Origin: Saccharibacillus sp. O23
Lineage (GTDB): Bacteria; Bacillota; Bacilli; Paenibacillales; Paenibacillaceae
Length of the DNA stretch: 64,000 nucleotides
Reading direction: 5' to 3'
Assembly: GCF_002205895.1 (NCBI RefSeq)
Contig: NZ_NJDE01000018.1
Location: forward strand, 146,294-210,293
Both the position numbers and the translations under genes were made by a program. Positions 17,881-25,184 of this stretch are shown here, in pieces. The notes under the pieces were generated by a model. That model ran no database searches and was not told the origin of the DNA. It was given only the letters and a program-made list of their open reading frames with translations. Within the stretch, counting starts at the first letter, position 1. Every line of letters begins with the position of its first letter.

Positions 17881-19305
17881 TTAAGATCTCGCTCCTTTCA
17901 CTGCCGCAAGCGGCTTGCATTTGGCTACGACGGAAGCAAGTCCCGCTCCCGTTACGCTGCCGATGATTCGATCGACGTCTTTGTACGCCTGCGGCGATTC
18001 GTCGAGAATGACGCCCAGCGAGTTATGATTAACGATCACTTCTTCTTCCGTTCCGACTTTCAGCGCGGCGGCGAACTGATCCACCGTCACCTGACGTTTG
18101 GTCGCGCTTCGCGAACGCGCGCGTCCGGCGCCGTGGCAGATCGAATGGTAATTGTCCGCCCCGCTCGGCAGTCCGGCCATGATGTACGACGAAGTTCCCA
18201 TCGAGCCGGGGATCAGCGCCGGATGGCCCGTTTGCATATAGACATCGGGGTTGTCCGGATGGCCGGCCGGAAGAGCGCGCGTCGCGCCTTTGCGGTGCAC
18301 GAACCAGTCTTCTCCCCCGTGATGCTCTTCCCAAGCGTAATTGTGCATCAGATCGTATAAAATGTTCATCTCGAATTTCGGCCCGAACACGTCGAGAAAC
18401 GCTTCCCGGACCGCGTAAGCGATCAGATGCCGGTTCACGACCGCGTAATTCAGCGCCGAAGCCATCATGTCCGCATATCGGCGGCCTTCCGGCGAATCCA
18501 GCGGCGCGAAGATCAGCTTGGGATCGTCGGTGCCGAGACCGAGCCGTTTCATGGCGCGAGCCGCCATAGGCGTATACTGCTGACTGACCATCGCTCCCCA
18601 AGCCCGCGAACCGGAATGGATCATCACGACGACCTGCCCGTCGTACATGCCCCATTTCTCGGCGATATGCCGATTTTCTTCCGCGATCTCGAGATATTGA
18701 ATCTCCGCGAAATGGTTGCCGCCTCCTAACGTACCGAGCTGGCGAAGTCCTTTGATCCAAGACGCGTCGGTGACCGCGTTCAATTCTTCCGGATCGAAGG
18801 CGAATCTCGCCTGCTCCACATGGGTCAGCGAAGGCGAACGTTTGGCGGAGACGCCGTCCGGCAAATATTTGCCCGGCAGGCCTTTGAGCCCTTTTTGCAC
18901 GATATGGTCCATTCGCAGATCGGAGAACGCGCCTTTTTTATGAGCTTCCATCGGCAGATATTTTTCGATCCGGTTGACCAGCTTCCGGCGCAAACGCAGA
19001 TCCTGCACATCCCGGCGGTGCAGATTCGTCAGATGAACCCGCATCCCGCAGCCGATGTCCGTTCCGACGATCGACGGAGAGACCATTCCCTGGTCCATGT
19101 TCCAGACCGCCGTCGTGCCGATACACGTTCCGACGCCTACATGCACGTCCGGCGTGTACCCCATGTAGCGGATGCCGGGAATTTGCAGATTGCGTCCGGC
19201 CATTTCGAAGACGCGAGCATCCAGACCGTTAAACAATTCCTCGTCGGCATACACATGCACGCTGCCCGAAGGAAGTACCACTTCACGATAATTATAATTA
19301 GACAT
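17881..19305 (-). CDS. rtcB: RNA-splicing ligase RtcB (GTP-dependent 3'-5' RNA ligase)
   Basis: A 474-residue RtcB, which joins 2',3'-cyclic phosphate or 3'-phosphate ends to 5'-OH RNA through a guanylated His. Family motifs are intact: PDVHVGVGTCIG, VGTDIGCGM (metal ligands Asp83 and Cys86), LGTLGGGNHF, MIHSGSRAWG, HRKGATRA, and CHGAGRARSR with the guanylation region near residue 390. ATG 19305 is preferred. The upstream ATG 19320 abuts the AGAGAGGA site with no spacing, though neither spacing is ideal. The gene is followed directly by the AAA+ ATPase. It is preceded by a complex leader with its own promoter, small ORF, terminator and hairpin. No archease gene is nearby. Confidence 0.95.
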   Translation of the reverse strand: MSNYNYREVVLPSGSVHVYADEELFNGLDARVFEMAGRNLQIPGIRYMGYTPDVHVGVGTCIGTTAVWNMDQGMVSPSIVGTDIGCGMRVHLTNLHRRDVQDLRLRRKLVNRIEKYLPMEAHKKGAFSDLRMDHIVQKGLKGLPGKYLPDGVSAKRSPSLTHVEQARFAFDPEELNAVTDASWIKGLRQLGTLGGGNHFAEIQYLEIAEENRHIAEKWGMYDGQVVVMIHSGSRAWGAMVSQQYTPMAARAMKRLGLGTDDPKLIFAPLDSPEGRRYADMMASALNYAVVNRHLIAYAVREAFLDVFGPKFEMNILYDLMHNYAWEEHHGGEDWFVHRKGATRALPAGHPDNPDVYMQTGHPALIPGSMGTSSYIMAGLPSGADNYHSICHGAGRARSRSATKRQVTVDQFAAALKVGTEEEVIVNHNSLGVILDESPQAYKDVDRIIGSVTGAGLASVVAKCKPLAAVKGARS

Positions 19306-19349
19306 CCGTAAATATTCCATTCCTCTCTATTTGAACAAAGTTGGTACGC

Positions 19350-19441
19350 TGACCGCAACTAAGGTGAGGTTTCGCCCCTCAAAAACCCGCTTGAACCGTG
19401 CGTGTTTCCGAGGGACTCAAACCTTGGATTGAATGCGGTCA
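19350..19441 (-). ncRNA. Candidate structured RNA leader upstream of rtcB
   Basis: On the minus-strand transcript TGACCGCA/TGCGGTCA (8 bp), AGGTTT/AAACCT (6 bp) and CCCTCGGAAAC/GTTTTTGAGGG (11 bp with two G-U pairs) nest into one long stacked hairpin. Its 17-nt loop contains the T-loop-like GGTTCAAGC. It ends about 25 bases before the rtcB ribosome site. I recognise no known Rfam class. Confidence 0.5.
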
Positions 19442-19466
19442 ACTAGGGTCAAGAAAAAAAGCATAA

Positions 19467-19496
19467 CAAAAAGCCGCGGACCTCTCGTCCGCGGCT
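19467..19496 (-). terminator. Terminator or attenuator inside the rtcB leader
   Basis: AGCCGCGGAC pairs perfectly with GTCCGCGGCT, and TTTTTG follows on the minus strand. It lies between the small leader ORF and rtcB, so it either ends a small transcription unit or attenuates rtcB. Confidence 0.75.
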
Positions 19497-19644
19497 ATGC
19501 CGGTTCAGCCTGAATATTCGGAATCCCCTGCGAGACTCTTCGGTACGCCGTACAAGCAACGTATCGAAGGACAAACGGGGACAAAGCGCTTTTCGCCGCG
19601 CAAGTTAGAATCGCGCGGAGAAAAGACGACATTGCCGAAGATCT

Positions 19645-19734
19645 TCAGACTGCACCGTACCCGTTGAGGACAGGCAGAACGAAAGGCGTAGTTTCGGTTG
19701 TCAAATGAGCCTTCAAACGGTTAACGACGATCAT
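19645..19734 (-). CDS. Small ORF (29 codons), possible leader peptide of the rtcB operon
   Basis: A 29-residue ORF starts with MIVVNRLKAHLTTE and ends in VLNGYGAV. It has an excellent AAAGGAGG site eight bases before the ATG at 19734. A TTGACA-N18-TATGAT promoter lies 35-60 bases upstream, and the terminator at 19467-19496 lies downstream. It has no signal peptide and no similarity I recognise. Its position fits either a regulatory leader peptide for rtcB or a free-standing micro-gene. A hairpin (CTTTTC-CCGCGC / GCGCGG-GAAAAG) follows its stop. The strong translation signals are seen directly; function is unknown. Confidence 0.5.
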   Translation of the reverse strand: MIVVNRLKAHLTTETTPFVLPVLNGYGAV

Positions 19735-19767
19735 TGCTGCCATCCTCCTTTGTCAAATAGTAAATTC

Positions 19768-19797
19768 ATCATAGCTTTTTTTTCGGAAACCTGTCAA
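19768..19797 (-). promoter_or_regulatory. Strong sigma-A promoter of the rtcB leader
   Basis: TTGACA (19797-19792), an 18-base spacer with an A8 tract, then TATGAT (19773-19768). Confidence 0.75.
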
Positions 19798-19826
19798 CCC
19801 CGCGTTTGCAAAACGATTTCGATTTT

Positions 19827-19856
19827 TTGGATACGGACGCGCCGTTGGACTATAAT
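19827..19856 (+). promoter_or_regulatory. Sigma-A promoter of the MBL-fold/peptidase gene pair
   Basis: TTGGAT, an 18-base spacer, then a consensus TATAAT (19851-19856), 60 bases before the start at 19917. It is divergent from the rtcB leader promoter. Confidence 0.65.
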
Positions 19857-19916
19857 AGACAGCGTAAGCCTGCCGGGAAAGGCAGCCAAACCAATTAATC
19901 GACGGGAGCGGAACTT

Positions 19917-20639
19917 ATGAAACTTACATCAGGAATAACGGACTTGGCGCTCGGCGCCGATCACGGCGGAAACGCCGACGCGTTTCATGCCGTGCTGCTG
20001 TCGGACGAAGACGGATTGACGTTGGTCGACGCGGGACTGCCGGGCATGTACGAACAGATTGTGCAGCGGATCGAAGCGGCGGGATTCCACGTCTCTCAGG
20101 TCAAAAGATTGCTGTTCACCCATCAGGATCTCGACCATATCGGCACGCTGCCCGACCTGCTGGAGCATCTGCCGGAGGCCGAAATCTGGGCGCATCGGGA
20201 CGAACAGCCTTATCTGGAAGGCGCGCTGCCGCATATCAAAGTGACGCCGAAACGGCTCGAATCCATGCCCGCGCCGCAGCGCGAAGCGGTGCAGCGCATG
20301 CTTGACGCGCTCGTTCCCGGCCGGGTGACCCGCGTGCTGGAGCACGGCGAGAATCTGCCTCTTCAAGGCGGGACGGTCGTGCTGCACACGCCTGGCCATA
20401 CGCCGGGGCATATCAGCCTCTATGTACCGAGCGAGAAGCTGCTGATCGCGGGCGACGCGATGGTCGTGGTCGAAGGCGAGTTGGCCGGACCGGCGGAAGC
20501 TTTTACCCCGGATATGGACAAGGCGCTTCGGTCGCTGGAGCAGCTGCTCGAATTGGATATCGACCGGGTGTTCTGCTACCACGGCGGGCTGTACGAAGGC
20601 GATGTGCGCGGCGCGATCAGCCGCATCGTCACCAGATAA
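19917..20639 (+). CDS. MBL-fold metallo-hydrolase
   Basis: A 240-residue protein of the glyoxalase II-like metallo-beta-lactamase superfamily. The metal motif is THQDLDH (about residues 68-74; usual form THxHxDH, with the second His replaced by Asp as in several subfamilies). The second-half ligands are HTPGHTPGHISLY, GDAM and CYHGG. No signal peptide is visible. The substrate is unknown; thioester or lactone hydrolysis is typical. It is followed after 16 bases by an M24 peptidase gene from the same promoter. Confidence 0.85.
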   Translation: MKLTSGITDLALGADHGGNADAFHAVLLSDEDGLTLVDAGLPGMYEQIVQRIEAAGFHVSQVKRLLFTHQDLDHIGTLPDLLEHLPEAEIWAHRDEQPYLEGALPHIKVTPKRLESMPAPQREAVQRMLDALVPGRVTRVLEHGENLPLQGGTVVLHTPGHTPGHISLYVPSEKLLIAGDAMVVVEGELAGPAEAFTPDMDKALRSLEQLLELDIDRVFCYHGGLYEGDVRGAISRIVTR

Positions 20640-20655
20640 CGAACGGAGTGAAAAA

Positions 20656-21753
20656 ATGAACGATCAACGTTGGAACAAGATCAGAACGCATATGGAGGAA
20701 CAGGAGCTGGACGGGCTGCTGATCACCGAACCGAAACACGTCGGCTATCTGACCGGTTTTTTCTCCGATCCCCACGAACGTTTTCTGGGACTTGCGATCC
20801 CGAAACACGACGAGCCGTTTCTTGTCGTCCCCGCGCTCGATCTCGAAGCGGCCAAAGCTTCTTCGTCCGTGCCGCTGATCCGCACGCACGGCGATACGGA
20901 TGACGCATACGCGCTGCTTGAAGGCTGGATCGGCAGCGGAGCGAAACGCTTCGGCATCGAAAAAGAACATCTGTCGGTCGCCCGTTTCGAACGCTTGAAC
21001 GCCGCGCTCCGCGCGTCCGACTACCGCGACGTAGGCAGCGTGCTGAACGCCCTGCGCGCGGCCAAAACGCCGGAAGAAGTCGAAAAGCTTCGCCGTGCGG
21101 TTCATCTGATCGAAGCGGTGCTGACCGAAGGACTCAAACAGGTTCGCGTCGGCGTCGCCGAGATCGAGATCGTGGCCGAACTGGAGTACCAGATGAAAAA
21201 GCTCGGCGCGGAAGGCCCGTCGTTCGACACGATGGTACTGACCGGCGACAAGACGGCGCTGCCGCACGGCAATCCCGGCAATCGGAAGATTCAAGCCGGC
21301 GATATGCTGATGTTCGATATGGGCGTCTATCTCGACGGCTACGCTTCCGATATTACGCGTACCTTCGCGGTGGCCGAACGTCCGAACGACGAGTCGGTCA
21401 AGATCTACGAAACGGTGCTTGCCGCCAACTTGGCCGCGATCGCGCAGATCCGTCCGGGCGTGACGCTGGCTTCCGTCGATGCCGCCGCCCGCGAAGTCAT
21501 CACGGAAGCCGGTTACGGACCGTACTTCATGCATCGCCTCGGTCACGGACTGGGCATGGACGTGCATGAATATCCGTCCGTGCACGGCGCCAACGAAGAA
21601 CTCGTGACGGAAGGTCTCTGCTTCACCGTCGAGCCGGGCGTCTACGTCGCCGGCGAATGCGGCGTCCGTATCGAAGACGACGTCATCGTTACTGCCGACG
21701 GCGTCGACGTACTGACCACGTTCCCGAAAGAGCTGACGGTGATCGGCGGCTAA
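20656..21753 (+). CDS. Xaa-Pro peptidase family protein (M24B, PepQ/PepP-like)
   Basis: A 365-residue cytoplasmic metallopeptidase. The N-terminal creatinase-like domain spans about 1-130 and the pita-bread catalytic domain about 135-360. The five metal ligands are visible in FDMGVYLDGYASDITRT (two Asp), HRLGHGLGMDVHE (His), FTVEPGVYV (Glu) and VRIEDDV (Glu). It releases or splits Xaa-Pro dipeptides or N-terminal residues before proline. AACGGAG precedes ATG 20656. It is the second gene of the pair with the MBL hydrolase and ends before a clear terminator. Confidence 0.92.
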   Translation: MNDQRWNKIRTHMEEQELDGLLITEPKHVGYLTGFFSDPHERFLGLAIPKHDEPFLVVPALDLEAAKASSSVPLIRTHGDTDDAYALLEGWIGSGAKRFGIEKEHLSVARFERLNAALRASDYRDVGSVLNALRAAKTPEEVEKLRRAVHLIEAVLTEGLKQVRVGVAEIEIVAELEYQMKKLGAEGPSFDTMVLTGDKTALPHGNPGNRKIQAGDMLMFDMGVYLDGYASDITRTFAVAERPNDESVKIYETVLAANLAAIAQIRPGVTLASVDAAAREVITEAGYGPYFMHRLGHGLGMDVHEYPSVHGANEELVTEGLCFTVEPGVYVAGECGVRIEDDVIVTADGVDVLTTFPKELTVIGG

Positions 21754-21812
21754 AGCGATCGGGCGACTCGTTCGCGTTCGTCGGAGCTGCCGCCTTTTAA
21801 ACCGTTCAAATC

Positions 21813-21850
21813 AAAAAAGCCAGTTTCCGAGTTGTCGGAAGCTGGCTTTT
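21813..21850. terminator. Bidirectional terminator
   Basis: AAAGCCAG-TTTCCGA pairs with TCGGAA-GCTGGCTTTT around GTTG. It lies between the convergent M24 peptidase and Dabb genes. Confidence 0.85.
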
Positions 21851-21866
21851 CGTTTCGGAGCGAAAC

Positions 21867-22163
21867 TTATTCGTATTCGATCAGGTCGGTCTCTTGGAAG
21901 CTGCTTACCTGAGACTCCCAAACTTCGGCCACATAGCGGGCATGGATCGGGTGCACGTTGTACGCTTCGAAAGCCGCGCGGTCGGCAAACTCCATCGAAA
22001 ATCCGTAATCGTGGTCGTTTTTGGCGCTGACTTGGCGAAGTACCTTAAAGTTGTTCACGCCCGGAATCTCGATCAACAATTGGCGGCTTTCTTTCAAAAA
22101 AGCTTCGGCTTTCTCGTTATCTTTGCCGGCGTGCAGGGTGAACGTAACCATATGGATCATCAT
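21867..22163 (-). CDS. Dabb-family (stress-responsive A/B barrel) protein
   Basis: A 98-residue ferredoxin-like dimeric alpha/beta barrel protein. The N-terminal IHMVTFTL strand, the GVNNFKVLRQVS and DYGFSMEFADRAAFEAY segments and the terminal HPIHARYVAEVWES helix are the standard Dabb pattern. Family members are usually small stress proteins or monooxygenase-like enzymes. No specific activity can be inferred. The start is the ATG at 22163, with a second ATG one codon later. Confidence 0.85.
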   Translation of the reverse strand: MMIHMVTFTLHAGKDNEKAEAFLKESRQLLIEIPGVNNFKVLRQVSAKNDHDYGFSMEFADRAAFEAYNVHPIHARYVAEVWESQVSSFQETDLIEYE

Positions 22164-22294
22164 GGGTCGACTGCCTCCTCGGATCGGTTAAGTAGAATCG
22201 AATATCGGCACATCGCCGCGGCGATGCGCATGCGTATCCATCTTACCATATTCCGTCGGCAGGCCGCGCGGGATTATCGAATCCGTTTCGGCTT

Positions 22295-23014
22295 TTATTT
22301 GGCGGCGATATTCGGCAGGCCGGAATCGCCTTCGTCGACGGGTACTTTCATGCCGCGCGCCCAATACAGCACCGGCGTGCCGGCCGCGGTCAAAATAAAC
22401 TTAAAGACATAAGTCGACAGCAGCAGTTGAATCCACGTCGAGAAACTGTATTCGGGACCGGTAAACGCGATCGAGCAGAAGATCAGCGTATCGATAAACG
22501 AGCTGACGATGCCGCTACCGTTGTTGCGAATCCACAGTTGATTGGCGCTGGAGAAACGACGGCGGATTCCGGCGTACAAATACACGTCGAGCAGCTGGCT
22601 GACCAGATAAGCGGTCAAACTTCCGAGCGCGAGTCTCGGCAGCAGGCCGAACAAGGCTTCCATCGGCGCTTGCGCGAAATCGACGTCCGACGGTCGGAAA
22701 TGCAGCACCATCTGCATGATGACGGTAGTCATGATCAGCATGAAAAAACCGAACCAGACGGCGCGGCGCGCGGCTTTGACGCCGTAGCGTTCGTTCAGCA
22801 GGTCGGTAGTCATATAGACGCTGACGTACATGGCGTTGCCCAGCGTCATGGTGATGCCGAGCATATCGATGGTCTTGGCGACTTGGATATTGGCGACGAC
22901 GGTCGCCACGCCGACCCAAGCGTACAAGCCTTTTTTGCCGAAAAATTTGAAGCACAGCAGGAAAAACGCGAAATTGACCAGGACGAAAAAGACGCCCCAA
23001 GTGAAATTGAACAA
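22295..23014 (-). CDS. Queuosine precursor transporter (YhhQ/QueT-like, VUT family)
   Basis: A 239-residue integral membrane protein with about six TM helices. Family landmarks are NIQVAKTIDMLGITMTLGNAMYVSVYMTTDLLNERYG, RNNGSGIVSSFIDTLIFCSIAF and the late KFILTAAGTPVLYWARG. It imports queuosine precursors (preQ0/preQ1 or queuine). The start is TTG 23014, seven bases after AAGGAGG; the open frame further upstream belongs to the leader. That leader (23029-23126) can fold and may regulate the gene. Confidence 0.87.
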   Translation of the reverse strand: MFNFTWGVFFVLVNFAFFLLCFKFFGKKGLYAWVGVATVVANIQVAKTIDMLGITMTLGNAMYVSVYMTTDLLNERYGVKAARRAVWFGFFMLIMTTVIMQMVLHFRPSDVDFAQAPMEALFGLLPRLALGSLTAYLVSQLLDVYLYAGIRRRFSSANQLWIRNNGSGIVSSFIDTLIFCSIAFTGPEYSFSTWIQLLLSTYVFKFILTAAGTPVLYWARGMKVPVDEGDSGLPNIAAK

Positions 23015-23028
23015 GCTGAATCCTCCTT

Positions 23029-23126
23029 GCCCTTTCAACTCTCAATCGCAGGTTTGCGTTTTCCTAAAAATCACGCGCTTTAAGTGCGTTTTAGGGGAAC
23101 GTAACCTTACCTTTAGTGTTGAAAGG
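23029..23126 (-). promoter_or_regulatory. Structured leader of the queuosine-precursor transporter gene
   Basis: CCTTTCAAC (23118-23126 on the minus strand) pairs with GTTGAAAGG (23031-23039), closing a domain that contains a CCTAAAA/TTTTAGG hairpin. The closing strand abuts the AAGGAGG site. I could not match it to a preQ1 aptamer. Confidence 0.35.
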
Positions 23127-23228
23127 CCCTAGTTTTGGTATCGCGGGATGGTTACGAACCGCGTGTTTGGACAACGTATTACTCTAACACGGTTGGCGAT
23201 TTTGCGCCATCTTTTTTTTGGGAAAAGA

Positions 23229-23257
23229 AAAAGGACGGCCGGGAGGCCGTCCTTTTC
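23229..23257 (-). terminator. tcyP terminator
   Basis: On the minus strand AAGGACGGCC pairs with GGCCGTCCTT around TCCC, followed by TTTTCTTTT. Confidence 0.85.
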
Positions 23258-23283
23258 ATCTTATGCGGGCAGAGAAAGAAAAA

Positions 23284-24678
23284 TCAGGCTCTCGCCGTTT
23301 CGAGTTCCGGCGTGTCGGGAGAATCGTAAACGTTCTTGTCGATCTCGCCGGTGACTTTGCCGGTCACGACGCCGGCGACCATCGAATCGTTGACGTTCAG
23401 GGCGGTACGGCCCATATCGATCAGAGGCTCGACGGCGATCAGCAGGCCGGCCAAAGCGACCGGAAGGTTCATGGTCGACAAGACGATCAGAGCCGCGAAC
23501 GTCGCGCCGCCTCCGACTCCGGCTACGCCGAAGGAACTGATCGCGACGACGCCGATCAAGGTCAGGATGAACGACAGATCGACGGGCGTGCCGGCAGCCG
23601 GGGCGATCATGACGGCGAGCATCGCCGGGTAGATGCCCGCGCAGCCGTTCTGGCCGATCGTCGCTCCGAAGCTGGCGGACAGATTGGCTACGCCTTCGGA
23701 TACGCCGAGCTTTTTGGTCTGCGTTTCGATATTCAGCGGGATGGTCGCCGCGCTGGAACGCGAAGTGAAAGCGAAGACCAGCGGCGATACGACTTTTTTG
23801 GCATAGGTGACCGGGTTCATGCCGAACGCCAGCAGGATCACCAGATGAATCACGAACATGACGATCAGCGCGACGTAAGAAGCGATTACGAATTCGCCCA
23901 GACGAATGATGCCGGCGGGATCGGTCGTCGCCATCATCTTGGCGATCAACGCCAGAATCCCGTAAGGCGTCAGTCGCAGAATCAAAGTCACGATCCGCAT
24001 CACGACGCCGTGTACCGCGTTAACCATGCCGCGGAACGTCTCGGCCTGCTGCGCGTTCTTGCGGTCCAGCCCAAGCACCGCGATCCCGATGAAAGCGGAG
24101 AAAATAACGACCGCAAGCGTCGAGGAAGGACGCGCGCCGGTCATGTCTTCGAACGGATTGGTCGGAATGAACGACAAAATCTGCTGAGGCAGCGTCAGAT
24201 CTTCGACATCCGCGAGTCTCGTTTCGAGCGCCGCTCCGCGTTCTTGTTCCGCTTGTCCGTTCAGCAGTTCGCTCGCGTCCAGACCGAACGCGGTCGCCGA
24301 AGCGATGCCCACCGCGGCGGCGATCGCCGTCGTCAAGACAAGCGTCAACAGCACGGATACGCTGATTTTGCCGAGCTTTTTGCCGCCTTTGATGTTCATG
24401 ATCGCCGTGATGATGGAGACCATCACCAGCGGAATCACGATCATCTGAAGCAAGTGGACGTAGCCGCTTCCGAGCAGGCTGTACCAGTCCATCGAGCGCG
24501 ATACGATCTCCGAATCCGCCGAATAAATCCATTGCAGCGCGCCTCCGAGCACGATCCCCAGTCCCAGCGCGGTGAATACCCGTTTGCTGAACGAGACATG
24601 ACGCTTCTGCATCACGTAGAGCAGTACGGAGAGTCCCGCCAGAACCAAGATGTTCAAGATGACAAAAAAGGTCTCCAT
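23284..24678 (-). CDS. tcyP: L-cystine/dicarboxylate:cation symporter TcyP
   Basis: A 464-residue DAACS-family symporter with about eight TM helices and two re-entrant loops. The loops are seen as AFTSRSSAATIPLNIET and FGATIGQNGCAGIYPAML. The N-terminus METFFVILNILVLAGLSVLLY and the segment QKRHVSFSKRVFTALGLG match the Bacillus TcyP branch (cystine uptake) rather than GltP. ATG 24678 lies eight bases after GAGAGGG. The gene is monocistronic with its own terminator. In relatives tcyP is repressed by CymR; I could not identify a CymR box with confidence. Confidence 0.88.
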   Translation of the reverse strand: METFFVILNILVLAGLSVLLYVMQKRHVSFSKRVFTALGLGIVLGGALQWIYSADSEIVSRSMDWYSLLGSGYVHLLQMIVIPLVMVSIITAIMNIKGGKKLGKISVSVLLTLVLTTAIAAAVGIASATAFGLDASELLNGQAEQERGAALETRLADVEDLTLPQQILSFIPTNPFEDMTGARPSSTLAVVIFSAFIGIAVLGLDRKNAQQAETFRGMVNAVHGVVMRIVTLILRLTPYGILALIAKMMATTDPAGIIRLGEFVIASYVALIVMFVIHLVILLAFGMNPVTYAKKVVSPLVFAFTSRSSAATIPLNIETQTKKLGVSEGVANLSASFGATIGQNGCAGIYPAMLAVMIAPAAGTPVDLSFILTLIGVVAISSFGVAGVGGGATFAALIVLSTMNLPVALAGLLIAVEPLIDMGRTALNVNDSMVAGVVTGKVTGEIDKNVYDSPDTPELETARA

Positions 24679-25184
24679 GTTCCAATCCCTCTCTCTTTTT
24701 AAAGTTGCGTCAGCGATCAAGCTGACCGGACATGTAAGTCCTTGGAATCTGCCAACCATAGTATCACTATTCCGATCATTTTGGTAGATTTAATTTGCGA
24801 CATCGGCATTTTTTCATCCGCTGTTCAAAAATATTCGCAAATCGCAAAAAGAGCTTACATGAAACTGGTCAAATTTATTTGTTCTCATGTATGATATGGA
24901 ATAGCCAAGCACAACTTCCGAACGTTTTACCTATTTTTTCGCGCTCCGGCCCTACCTTTTACCTGCATATGCGGGATCGATCGACCTATATTACAGAGAA
25001 TGTTCAGATCTTTGTCCGCGTGATCGGCCGCGAGTCGGGACTTCGGTTGCAGAAGATTCGGCATCGAGCGGCTTGTACGGATGCAAGATCGCGTCATGCT
25101 CTTGATCAGGAGTCTTGTTCGGTCATCCCATGCAGGTGCCGCGTTCAGGATTGCTTTTGCTTATCACGAAGGGAGAGCCTATTT
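24679..25184. promoter_or_regulatory. Divergent intergenic region between tcyP and the chemoreceptor
   Basis: For the chemoreceptor I see TGGTCA-N18-TATGAT (about 24871-24900), giving a leader of about 280 bases. For tcyP a TGA-TACTAT extended -10 reads on the minus strand near 24760. No riboswitch or sigma-D (TAAA-N15-GCCGATAT) promoter was recognised. Confidence 0.35.

Noticed and set aside
19350..19441. Group II intron domain V remnant (CACGCACGGTTC resembles its 3' strand)
   Set aside because: The matching 5' strand does not pair properly, while the alternative nested helices are strong and consistent.
19441..19760. T-box leader before rtcB
   Set aside because: No AGGGTGGNACCGCG antiterminator box and no specifier-loop pattern were found.
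23135..23354. Two small plus-strand ORFs (64 and 68 codons) downstream of the tcyP terminator
   Set aside because: They overlap in different frames, lack ribosome sites and run through the terminator hairpin and the end of tcyP.
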